The translations under genes and the position numbers were made by a program. Positions 1 to 5,720 of a stretch of 6,551 nucleotides of DNA are shown in pieces (position 1 is the first letter of the stretch; the number at the start of each line of letters is the position of its first letter). The notes beneath the pieces were generated by a model. It ran no database searches. It worked only from the letters and a program-made list of their open reading frames with translations, and was not told the DNA's origin. The DNA is taken from NCBI GenBank assembly GCA_946628745.1, contig CAMOXA010000089.1, positions 1 to 6,551 on the forward strand. The letters are read 5' to 3'. Source of the stretch: an uncultured Verrucomicrobiota bacterium (GTDB lineage Bacteria; Verrucomicrobiota; Kiritimatiellia; RFP12; UBA1067).

Positions 1-595
1 CGCCCTTGACGAACTTCATCGCGCCGTCCATCGCGCCGTAGAGCTGGGACTCCTTGGCCAGCTCGTTGCGCCGCGCACGGGCCGTCTCCTGGTCGATCGA
101 ACCGGCGCGCATGTCGGCGTCGATGGACATCTGCTTGCCCGGCATGGCATCGAGCGTGAACCTCGCCGCGACCTCAGAGACACGCTCCGAACCTTTGGCT
201 ATCACGACGAACTGGACGATGGTTATGATGAGAAATATCACCGCGCCCACAACGAAGTTGCCGCCCACAACGAAGTTGCCGAACGTGTAGATGATTTCGC
301 CCGCGTCCGCCTTGAGCAGGATGAGTCGCGTTGTCGTGACGTTGAGCGCGAGGCGGAACAGCGTCGTGAACAGCAGCATCGACGGAAACGTGGAAAACGC
401 GAGCGCCCGCGGCAGATACAGCGACAGCATCAGCATCACCGTGGATATCATGATATTGATTGCAATCAAAAGGTCTACGACCGGCGTCGGCAGCGGGATT
501 ATGAGAAGGCCGATGATGCATACCACCAGAAAGGCGAGCACGAGGTCGCCGAACCGGCTGAATACATTAGAGAAATTTGTCAGTTTTCCTAGCAT
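1..595 (-). CDS. sctV: Type III secretion export gate protein SctV (FHIPEP family; YscV/LcrD/InvA), N-terminal part
   Basis: This inner-membrane protein forms the nonameric export gate that receives substrates and gatekeeper complexes under the needle base. The first 198 residues are present; the window edge removes the rest of a protein that is usually about 690 residues. Hydrophobic stretches at about 17-34, 36-60, 70-82 and 106-132 fit the membrane domain. Residues 81-90 read RLALNVTTTR, a family hallmark. Residues 138-161 match the FHIPEP signature, with EVAARFTLDAMPGKQM at its core and a following IDAD. Residues 180-198 (AKESQLYGAMDGAMKFVKG) are also nearly invariant in injectisome homologues. 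The ATG shares one base with the TGA of the upstream gene (TGATG), and GGAG lies 5 nt before it. That start agrees with the family N-terminus. The match favours injectisome SctV over flagellar FlhA because the neighbours are T3SS genes. Confidence 0.97.
   Translation of the reverse strand, partial: MLGKLTNFSNVFSRFGDLVLAFLVVCIIGLLIIPLPTPVVDLLIAINIMISTVMLMLSLYLPRALAFSTFPSMLLFTTLFRLALNVTTTRLILLKADAGEIIYTFGNFVVGGNFVVGAVIFLIITIVQFVVIAKGSERVSEVAARFTLDAMPGKQMSIDADMRAGSIDQETARARRNELAKESQLYGAMDGAMKFVKG
245..280. repeat. Perfect 18-bp tandem duplication inside sctV
   Basis: The unit gcccacaacgaagttgcc occurs twice head to tail, at 245-262 and 263-280, with no mismatch. It encodes the doubled motif GNFVVG-GNFVVG in the third membrane region of SctV. 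The family normally has a similar G-x-F-V-V-G-G-N-x-V-V-G motif at this place, so the repeat does not lengthen the protein. What is unusual is identity at the DNA level. Confidence 0.9.
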
Positions 596-981
596 CAGGT
601 CTCCAGTAGCGAAAGTCTGTAGTGCTCGAAGAGGTCCGTATCGGCGAGCAGGTTTTCCATTTCATGAGCCGCCCGGTCCGAGGCTTCGCCGCCTTTCCCG
701 CGAAGCGATCGCAGCGCCGACCTTGCAGTCTCGTTGAATATCCGCGGCATTCGCAGCGCGGCGGAATTGCCGGCGACCATCGCTTTCATGATCTCGCCGC
801 CTACGCTTACATCCGGCGGGAAAAGCGCGTCGATCGCCTGCGTCACGGTCGTGGAGCCCGGCAGGAGCGAGCGCTGCGGCTGGCCGTCGACCGGCGAGTC
901 CATCACCTCGGCATAGCCTGCCTGGCCTATCCCGGTGTCGAACCTCAACGGTTCCGTCGTGCGCGATACGCCAAGACTCAC
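595..981 (-). CDS. sctX: Probable SctX (YscX-like) early T3SS substrate / export-gate partner
   Basis: The product has 128 residues, close to Yersinia YscX (122). YscX is an early secreted component that, with its chaperone YscY, binds SctV and is needed for assembly. Evidence is mainly positional: the Yersinia/Pseudomonas order is yopN-tyeA-sycN-yscX-yscY-yscV, and this gene sits between sycN and sctV. Weaker support comes from the sequence. It has a polar, Gly/Ser/Thr-rich N-terminus suited to a secretion signal, a Pro-Gly then ALFPP segment at about 41-56 reminiscent of YscX, and a helical, charged C-terminus (about 95-128) ending in hydrophobic leucines. That end resembles the YscX end that binds YscY. 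The start is GTG, inside a GTGA overlap with the sycN stop, and GGAGG lies 6 nt upstream. No in-frame ATG gives a sensible alternative. The stop overlaps the sctV start by one base. It could instead be an unrelated small export-gate adaptor. Confidence 0.62.
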   Translation of the reverse strand: MSLGVSRTTEPLRFDTGIGQAGYAEVMDSPVDGQPQRSLLPGSTTVTQAIDALFPPDVSVGGEIMKAMVAGNSAALRMPRIFNETARSALRSLRGKGGEASDRAAHEMENLLADTDLFEHYRLSLLET

Positions 982-1361
982 AAGGCACCTCCAATCTCCG
1001 TCGCTATGCGCCAGAGCGCCGCAAAGACTGCGTTCAATGCGGGCAGCGTGACATTGCGGTCCGGCAGGCGTGCGGCGAATATCGCGCAGGAGCGCTTCTC
1101 CAGATATCCGGCCTTCAGCCTGAGGCCGTACCTGGCCATCGGGTGGGATGCGGCGAGAATGCGCCGCGCCGCCGCCGGACTGTTCGCGGCAGGCACCGTG
1201 ATTGCGGCGATGAGAGATTCCGCCGCGTACTCCAGCCTGAAGCCTATGCCGTTTTCGAACGCTACCGCCGCGGCGCCGCGTTCGTTGAGCATGAAAGAGC
1301 GTATTCCGGCCGCTTTGCCGAACTCCTCCACGACGGATTCTATCCACCGAGGCGCCATCAT
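978..1361 (-). CDS. sycN: SycN-like T3SS chaperone of the gatekeeper
   Basis: This is a 127-residue cytoplasmic class I chaperone; Yersinia SycN has 123. SycN pairs with YscB and binds the N-terminus of YopN, keeping secretion plugged before host contact. Two blocks match Yersinia SycN by eye. At the N-terminus, WIESVVEEFGKAAGI (6-20) corresponds to WIEPIISHFCQDLGV. At the C-terminus, LKAGYLEKRSCAIFAARLPD (82-101), followed by RNVTLPALNAVFAALWRI, corresponds to the SycN stretch LRAGWL...LTLPLLHQAFEQLLRL. The gene lies directly after sctW, as in Yersinia after tyeA. Of two adjacent ATGs (1361 and 1358), I chose the first. It forms the ATGA overlap with the sctW stop and has GGAGG 7 nt upstream; the second would have a 10-nt spacing. 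Identity is otherwise low, as is normal for these chaperones. Confidence 0.85.
   Translation of the reverse strand: MMAPRWIESVVEEFGKAAGIRSFMLNERGAAAVAFENGIGFRLEYAAESLIAAITVPAANSPAAARRILAASHPMARYGLRLKAGYLEKRSCAIFAARLPDRNVTLPALNAVFAALWRIATEIGGAL
986..992 (-). promoter_or_regulatory. Ribosome binding site for the GTG start of sctX
   Basis: GGAGGTG lies within the last codons of sycN (encoding Gly-Gly-Ala). The GGAGG core is 6 nt before the GTG at 981. This site is the main reason for choosing a GTG start. Confidence 0.8.
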
Positions 1362-2536
1362 GCGACCACCTCCTCGTTCTCCTGCATTTCGTTTTCGAGG
1401 GTGATGTACTCGTCGAGCTGCTCCTGTGCGGCGTCGATAAGCCGCTGCCTGTCGCCTTCCTGCGCGAAGAGACGCGACGACAGCCGCCTGAACAGCCGCG
1501 TCAGCTCGCGGGCGAAGTCCATCTTGGCAAGAAGCTTCGCCATCCCGCAGTCGCCGACGAGCGCGGCTATGGAACCCGCCGCGACAAACGCCTGCTCGGT
1601 CAGGTCGAGGACCCGGCCTGTCAGCTGTTCGCCGTTGAGCTGGCAGATGTCGCCGAACTCCTTGACCATTCTGGACGAAAGCTGCGAGAAGCTCTCGAGC
1701 ACGGTCTGCAGCACCTGGACGCACTGCAGATCGGTGAGTATCCGCCCGAGCGCGGCTTTGTCCATCGAAGGGAACGGCGACTTGAGATCCGTGCCGCAGC
1801 CTGCGATGAGAAATGCGATCGCGTCGCCGATTCCGCCGGGGCCGCGGCTCGCGAGCAGCGACCGGAAGCAGTCCTGCGGCTTCGTGAAGCCGACCACTTC
1901 GCCCCTGTACAGATCGCGCAGCTCCTGCATCTGCTCCGGCGTGGTAGCCCGCGCGTTCACCTCCTCGGCGAGATTTATGCCGGCGCGTATCTCCGGCCCT
2001 TTCGCCTCCGCAAGCTTCGCCTTCGCCTCGGCGAAAAGCGCCCTTAGCTCCGCCTCGCCTTCGCCGGCGGCCTGCTCGAGAATGTCGAGCATCGCGAACT
2101 GGTGGCTGGGGTCGGTCGATCCGCGCGCCAGCTCTTTTAGGATGTCCTGGGCATCCGGCGGCCGTCCCGATGACATGGCGTTTCTGATGTTTTTCAGAAG
2201 CCTTGTCAGAAAATCCCGCCCGGGCATGTCGGGCATCATCGCCATCCAGGATTCGACTGCTTTCAAGAGAGCGGAACGAGGACCTTGCATCTCGCCCATC
2301 TTGCGCTCGCCGGCGCGCTTGGTCTCTTTTTCCTCGAACTGGAACGACAGCTCTTCCATCGAATCCATCAATTCCGCCGTCGGATCGGACTCCACGACAA
2401 ACGACGTGCCCATGAGTTCACCGCGCTGCACCTCGGCCGCCGCGGGACGGCTCGTCGCGGCCATCTCGCGCAACTGCATCGCCTCCGCGCCCGCGGCGTA
2501 GGTCTGCCGCAGAATCTGTGCCGCATCGAACGCCAT
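1358..2536 (-). CDS. sctW: T3SS gatekeeper SctW (YopN-TyeA fusion; HrpJ/InvE/MxiC/CopN family)
   Basis: The 392-residue product acts as the regulatory plug. It sits at the export gate, holds back effectors until contact, and sets the translocator-before-effector order. The length equals YopN (293) plus TyeA (92), and the architecture is a single fused chain as in MxiC, InvE and CopN. Residues 1-50 are polar and fit the secretion signal and chaperone-binding segment. The HrpJ region is about 52-215, starting at TAELMDSMEELSFQFEEK and continuing as all-helical repeats. Residues 184-260 hold the familiar RAGINLAEEVNARATTPEQ and GTDLKSPFPSMDKAALGRIL blocks. The TyeA-like helical domain is about 300-378. 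The ATG shares one base with the upstream TGA, and AGGAGG lies 8 nt before it. An open frame continues upstream but overlaps sctC and the AIM24-like gene and has an arginine-rich shadow composition, so it was excluded. Its SycN-like chaperone follows immediately. Confidence 0.92.
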   Translation of the reverse strand: MAFDAAQILRQTYAAGAEAMQLREMAATSRPAAAEVQRGELMGTSFVVESDPTAELMDSMEELSFQFEEKETKRAGERKMGEMQGPRSALLKAVESWMAMMPDMPGRDFLTRLLKNIRNAMSSGRPPDAQDILKELARGSTDPSHQFAMLDILEQAAGEGEAELRALFAEAKAKLAEAKGPEIRAGINLAEEVNARATTPEQMQELRDLYRGEVVGFTKPQDCFRSLLASRGPGGIGDAIAFLIAGCGTDLKSPFPSMDKAALGRILTDLQCVQVLQTVLESFSQLSSRMVKEFGDICQLNGEQLTGRVLDLTEQAFVAAGSIAALVGDCGMAKLLAKMDFARELTRLFRRLSSRLFAQEGDRQRLIDAAQEQLDEYITLENEMQENEEVVA

Positions 2537-3150
2537 CAGCAGGCCCTCCTTTTTCCCGCAGCGTTCCGGCAGCTTCGCTGGGAGCTGCCTTCTATCCACA
2601 CCACCGCCGGTCCGTGGAAGTTCAACAGCAGATCTCTCGGGCCTCTCGGCAGCAGCATGTCCAACAGTCCCAGTTTCGGACAGAACCCCGTGGGCAACCC
2701 GCCCGTCCACGCGACCACCGCGTCGGGTCTTACCGACAGCGTCGCGCCGTCTTCGACATTCACGCGCGCAGTTCTCGAGACTGTCGCCGCCACTAGCCAT
2801 TCCTCCCTGAACTCTGTCGCGCAAAGCGCCGTCGACAGACTGAAAGGGACGACCTTGACGTTCTTCGCCCCGGCTCGCGCCGCGGCAGGCGCGACAAGGA
2901 CCTTTTCGGACACCGCATGGACCGGCGCCGCGCACGGTATGTGGGTCAAGAACGGACGCGTCGCCGACGCGCACTTCGATTCGCCTGTCGTCTCCACGAG
3001 TTCCAGCCTCGCCCTGTCTGGCACGATCCACCCGGTGCGGCGCCTGCGAACGGCCTTGCCGGAAAAAGCCGCCGGCTGTCCGCGGCTCATCAGCCACGAA
3101 CCTGCCTCGACTTCCGCGAAGCCTCCCTGTATCGCCACTTTGCACGCCAT
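2536..3150 (-). CDS. AIM24-family (TIGR00266/DUF124-like) protein of unknown function within the T3SS operon
   Basis: The product has 204 residues, with no signal peptide and no membrane segment. The C-terminal half carries the clearest family signal. ATLSVRPDAVVAWTGGL (136-152) corresponds to the AIM24 segment that ends in 'lvAw/lvAf'. RDLLLNFHGPAVVWIEG (172-188) corresponds to the closing strands, usually 'F.GPGrVwlQ'. The N-terminal half (CKVAIQGGFAEVEAGSWLMS) looks like the opening beta strands but is divergent. The family is a beta sandwich found in bacteria, archaea and yeast mitochondria, with no settled biochemical role. Seven cysteines (3, 60, 73, 110, 157, 194, 204) are notable. The last residues, KRRAC, are encoded by the bases that form the sctW ribosome binding site. 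The ATG lies in a TGATG overlap with the sctC stop, with a weak AGAGGG 12 nt upstream, so translation probably relies on coupling. I found no SPOA-type motif that would make it SctQ. Confidence 0.72.
   Translation of the reverse strand: MACKVAIQGGFAEVEAGSWLMSRGQPAAFSGKAVRRRRTGWIVPDRARLELVETTGESKCASATRPFLTHIPCAAPVHAVSEKVLVAPAAARAGAKNVKVVPFSLSTALCATEFREEWLVAATVSRTARVNVEDGATLSVRPDAVVAWTGGLPTGFCPKLGLLDMLLPRGPRDLLLNFHGPAVVWIEGSSQRSCRNAAGKRRAC
2545..2550 (-). promoter_or_regulatory. Ribosome binding site for sctW
   Basis: AGGAGG lies 8 nt before the sctW ATG. It is read as Arg-Arg in the C-terminal KRRAC of the AIM24-like gene. Confidence 0.8.
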
Positions 3151-5159
3151 CAGTTTTCGGTGCCCTCTTTGATCTCCGCGCCGTCCGCGGGCTTTTCCTC
3201 GCCGCCGTCGGCCTCGGCGGTGGCGGCGTCGGCCTCGGCGGGAGCGGCATCGGCCCCGCTCTGGTTGCGCCAGGCCTCAAGCTCCGCCTCGAGCCGGGAC
3301 TTCTCGGCCGCCTCCTCTTCCTTCCATCTGCGGATGTCGTCCTCAAGCGTCCTCTTTTTGCGCATGCGGTCCATAGTGCGAAGGCTCTTCGTATGGTCGA
3401 TCTCGGCCTTCGTGCGCGCCAACTCGTCCTCGGCCCGCTCCTTGCGGCGCTCGCGCGCGTCCGCACGTTCGATGTCGCGGCGTCTGCGCTCGTCGTCCAT
3501 GGCGTCCGCATCGTCTTGCAGCTCTTCGCCGAGCCGTACGTCCCTCAGTCGAGTGGCCTGGAGTCTGGCGAGCATCTCCTGGTCGAGGTCGACAATGTGC
3601 GGCGTCAACACGAACATGCGCTGGATGGTTTCCTTCCTGGTGGATTTACCGCCGAAAATCCAACCGATGAGCGGCAGGTCGCGAAGGTACGGTATGCCCC
3701 AGCCCGCGTCTTCTTCTATATCGCGCAGATAGCCGGCCAGCATGATCGACTCGCCGGCGAACACCGCCGTCTGGGTTTGCAGCGTGGACGTGCGGGTCAT
3801 CGGCATTGAATCTACCGTTATCGACTCGAAACCGCCGTCGGTCAATTCCATCGACAGCCAGACCTGGCTCGGAATATTCGTGGACATCGACGGCAGGATG
3901 CGGGGCTTGACATTGAGTTTGGTGCCGGCCGAGACTTCTTCCAGAGTGGCGACTTCGGTGCCGACCACTTTGGCGTGGTAGCTCTGAGAGTCAGACAGCT
4001 CCGCCGCGAGGTTGTTTACGGTGAGAAGCGAAGTTTTCGATATCGACCGCGCTTTGCCGTTGTCTTTCATGGCTGTAAGCGACGTCGCCAGAGCGTAGCT
4101 GGAATGGATGTGTGTAAGCGCGCCTGCGAGTCCCTTGCCCGCAAGATCGGCGGGATTGAATAGATTGTCCGCGTTCTGGCCGATGCCGTACTGCGAATGG
4201 CCCCACCCGGAAGCGAGGGACAGGGACAGCTGCCAGTCCAAGGCATCTTTCTTCGACAGTTCGACAACGATGACGTCGATTTCGACAAGCTTCTGCGGCA
4301 CGTCCAGCTTGCGTATCAGCTGCTCGTACATCGGCATTCGCGAAGCCACGTCTCGCACCAACACCGCGTTGAGCCTGTTTTCTGGGCGTATTATGGGCTT
4401 GTGCCTCGACATGCTCATCGCTTCCGCGTCGGAAAGCTCGTTCGTGATCGAAGAATCCTTGGCCAGCGATTCGCGTGTTTCGGACATCATCTGCTCGAGC
4501 AGTCTGGCTACGCCAGAAATCGTCATCGTGCTCTCGGGGCTTGTCACCCTGAAGCTCACGTCGTCGGCCCATGTGTACGTGAGGGGAAAGAGCCTCGTCT
4601 CGATTTCCGCGAACGTGCGCGTCTCGCGAAGCCTGTCTGCCTTGTCCACCATCTCGGCAACGAGCGCTACATAGCGCGGCGGCCCCGACACCATTACAAG
4701 TTCGTCGTTGGATGTCGTCTTCAGCGGATATCTCGAATCTTCCACGCCAAGCTCGCGGAGCATCTCCCTGACTTCGCCGGCCTTCATGTACTTGAGGTCC
4801 ATCAGCATCGTCGCGATCTCGCCCGCGCCGTACAAATACAGCGCCGCGCCGTCGTAGTACCACATCAGATTGTGCGTAGTCGCCAGCTTGTCAAGGAATT
4901 CCGACGGCGGCACGTCGCGAAAGTCCCCCGAAAACACGCCGTCCACGCTCTGCGACATGACGACTGAAAGCCCCTCTGCGACCGCGAACGTGTCGAGCGC
5001 GGTCCTGAGATTCATCCCTCGCGCCGTGAGAGTGTAGGCGGGGAGCTTCCACGGTATGACGGGCGCGACGGCCCCGCCCGCGCCTTTTGGCGGGGCATCG
5101 GACGCCGCGGCGGCAACCGCCGCAATCGCCGCTAGCAAAATCACTGGAATCCTTTTCAT
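3150..5159 (-). CDS. sctC: T3SS outer-membrane secretin SctC (YscC/MxiD/InvG family) with charged C-terminal extension
   Basis: This 669-residue protein forms the outer-membrane ring of the injectisome. Residues 1-20 are a Sec signal peptide (MKRIPVILLAAIAAVAAAAS). Periplasmic N0/N1 domains run from about 36 to 175: IPWKLPAYTLTARGMNLRTAL, then the N1 block around MKAGEVREMLRELGVEDSRYPLK. The N3-like domain is about 185-290, interrupted by a polar Ser/Glu-rich insert near 225-255 and closed by RLNAVLVRD. The beta-barrel gate is about 290-524, ending in TAVFAGESIMLAGYLRD, IPYLRDLPLIGWIFGG and RMFVLTPHIVD. In that second block the usual LGDxP reads LRDLP. Residues 525-669 are extra: a Glu/Arg/Lys-rich probable coiled coil (about 538-630), then an Ala/Glu/Asp-rich tail. 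YscC (607) lacks this. I chose the ATG at 5159 because the signal peptide begins there and GAGGAG lies 12 nt upstream. The ATG at 5171 abuts that site with no spacer. Confidence 0.95.
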   Translation of the reverse strand: MKRIPVILLAAIAAVAAAASDAPPKGAGGAVAPVIPWKLPAYTLTARGMNLRTALDTFAVAEGLSVVMSQSVDGVFSGDFRDVPPSEFLDKLATTHNLMWYYDGAALYLYGAGEIATMLMDLKYMKAGEVREMLRELGVEDSRYPLKTTSNDELVMVSGPPRYVALVAEMVDKADRLRETRTFAEIETRLFPLTYTWADDVSFRVTSPESTMTISGVARLLEQMMSETRESLAKDSSITNELSDAEAMSMSRHKPIIRPENRLNAVLVRDVASRMPMYEQLIRKLDVPQKLVEIDVIVVELSKKDALDWQLSLSLASGWGHSQYGIGQNADNLFNPADLAGKGLAGALTHIHSSYALATSLTAMKDNGKARSISKTSLLTVNNLAAELSDSQSYHAKVVGTEVATLEEVSAGTKLNVKPRILPSMSTNIPSQVWLSMELTDGGFESITVDSMPMTRTSTLQTQTAVFAGESIMLAGYLRDIEEDAGWGIPYLRDLPLIGWIFGGKSTRKETIQRMFVLTPHIVDLDQEMLARLQATRLRDVRLGEELQDDADAMDDERRRRDIERADARERRKERAEDELARTKAEIDHTKSLRTMDRMRKKRTLEDDIRRWKEEEAAEKSRLEAELEAWRNQSGADAAPAEADAATAEADGGEEKPADGAEIKEGTEN
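3206..3241. repeat. Short direct repeat encoding the acidic Ala/Glu/Asp tail of SctC
   Basis: The 15-mer cgtcggcctcggcgg occurs at 3206-3220 and 3227-3241, a 21-bp period. It encodes two copies of an AEAD-type heptad (EADAATA then EADGGEE). The flanking bases diverge, so this is a decayed or short slippage repeat in the low-complexity tail. Confidence 0.65.
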
Positions 5160-5171
5160 CTCAAATCGCAT

Positions 5172-5177
5172 CTCCTC
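5172..5177 (-). promoter_or_regulatory. Ribosome binding site that decides the sctC start
   Basis: GAGGAG on the minus strand is followed directly by an ATG (5171) and, 12 nt downstream, by a second in-frame ATG (5159). The first has no spacer. The second has a long but usable one and begins a clean signal peptide, so I assign the site to the second. Confidence 0.6.
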
Positions 5178-5179
5178 AT

Positions 5180-5641
5180 CTATGGCCTTATGATGGATTG
5201 CGTAATCTCCGGACCGCCGCCCGCAAGCGCCCCCGACGCGGCGGCGACACGCTCGCGCCACCAGTCGCATGAGTCCATGAATGTCTCGAAAAGCCTGACC
5301 AGCGTATGCGAATCGGCCGTGGCCGGCGCGTCCTGCCATAGGAAGGCCTTGCCGCCATCCGGCTCGTACGCGAGAGTCGCTTCTTCTCTTAGCATGCGCC
5401 CCGCCGCATATGACGCAAGAGCCGGCAGCATCCCCTCGTCGGATGTCAGTGTCATCGCGAGCGTCAACCGGCCCGACGATTCGCTCGCTCGAACCTCCGC
5501 CCCGTCCACCCGGAACACATACGACAAGGCGCCATCCGGCATCCCGTCGGGATACCGTATCGCGGCCGAAAGCCGCTCCAGTGACGTTTTGGAGCCGCCC
5601 CGCCCCGCCCCGGCCGAATGCTTTCCACCTAGCTCAGTCAT
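5180..5641 (-). CDS. Small CesT-type T3SS chaperone, probable YscB counterpart
   Basis: The product has 153 residues, is cytoplasmic and has no membrane segment. It has the class I chaperone layout: an N-terminal helix (about 19-30, SLERLSAAIRYP), a central beta region with short strands YVFRVDGAEV and RLTLAMTLTS, a helix with LASYAAGRML, a strand KAFLWQDAP (98-106), and a C-terminal helix VRLFETFMDSCDWWRERV (115-132). Primary-sequence similarity to any one family member is low. Position is informative. In the Yersinia virC operon yscB lies directly upstream of yscC, and YscB pairs with SycN on YopN. Here the gene lies 20 nt before sctC in an operon that also encodes SctW and a SycN-like protein. 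The first 18 residues are Gly/Ser-rich and may not belong to the fold. No good Shine-Dalgarno precedes the ATG at 5641, so the start is uncertain; the next in-frame Met is residue 34. It could instead serve an effector encoded elsewhere. Confidence 0.72.
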   Translation of the reverse strand: MTELGGKHSAGAGRGGSKTSLERLSAAIRYPDGMPDGALSYVFRVDGAEVRASESSGRLTLAMTLTSDEGMLPALASYAAGRMLREEATLAYEPDGGKAFLWQDAPATADSHTLVRLFETFMDSCDWWRERVAAASGALAGGGPEITQSIIRP

Positions 5642-5663
5642 AGATTTGCAGATATTTTACCAT
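5634..5663 (-). other. Possible 9-codon leader ORF overlapping the chaperone start
   Basis: GGAG at 5669-5672, then a 5-nt spacer, then an ATG open a reading frame for MVKYLQIYD. Its stop lies just inside the chaperone gene (ATG-AC-TGA overlap). Since the chaperone ATG has no ribosome binding site of its own, translation of this leader could deliver ribosomes to it. The same bases also read as a possible extended -10 promoter element, and both interpretations cannot easily be true for one transcript. Confidence 0.3.
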
Positions 5664-5720
5664 AAATTCTCCCAAATGGGTAGTGCCGATTTTGCACATT
5701 TAGCATCGCGGACCCTCGCG
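5642..5720 (-). promoter_or_regulatory. AT-rich gap upstream of the T3SS operon; candidate promoter
   Basis: This 79-nt gap between the priA stop and the chaperone start is the largest non-coding stretch in the window. It is clearly richer in A and T than its surroundings. On the minus strand TGGTAAAAT (5662-5654) fits an extended -10 element, 5 of 6 to TATAAT with an upstream TG. No hexamer at a 16-18 nt spacing resembles TTGACA, so an activator or another sigma factor would be needed. Transcription from here would start only a few bases before the chaperone ATG. A weak GTGC...GCAC inverted repeat is also present. Read-through from priA remains possible, since no terminator is visible. Confidence 0.4.

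Noticed and set aside
982..1347. Upstream extension of sctX to an ATG inside sycN
   Set aside because: The extra 122 residues are an arginine-rich shadow of sycN. GTG at 981 has an ideal ribosome site.
1143..2501. A 452-codon open frame on the plus strand, antisense to sctW and sycN
   Set aside because: It has a Ser/Arg-rich composition with no domain and lies opposite well-supported genes. It arises from the third-position GC bias of the coding strand.
2536..3150. SctQ (C-ring) or another SPOA protein as identity of the gene after sctC
   Set aside because: No SPOA-type C-terminal motif is visible; the closing strands match the AIM24 pattern instead.
2285..3172. A 295-codon open frame on the plus strand, antisense to the AIM24-like gene and sctW
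   Set aside because: No recognisable motifs and no ribosome site. The minus-strand frames carry family motifs and overlapping start/stop junctions.
2537..3511. Upstream extension of sctW by about 325 codons
   Set aside because: It overlaps the AIM24-like gene and the end of sctC, has shadow composition, and ignores the strong AGGAGG and ATG at 2536.
4197..4967. A 256-codon open frame on the plus strand, opposite sctC
   Set aside because: His/Arg-rich shadow of the secretin gene without any fold or start signal.
5160..5339. A 60-codon N-terminal extension of sctC in the same frame
   Set aside because: It overlaps the chaperone gene, is arginine-rich and would bury the signal peptide.
5671..5690. 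GGCAC...TTTGG as a sigma-54 (-24/-12) promoter
   Set aside because: The GG-to-GC spacing is wrong and the -12 GC is absent.
5707..5720. CGCG-N6-CGCG inverted repeat right after the priA stop as a terminator
   Set aside because: The stem is only 4 bp and no T-run follows on the minus strand.
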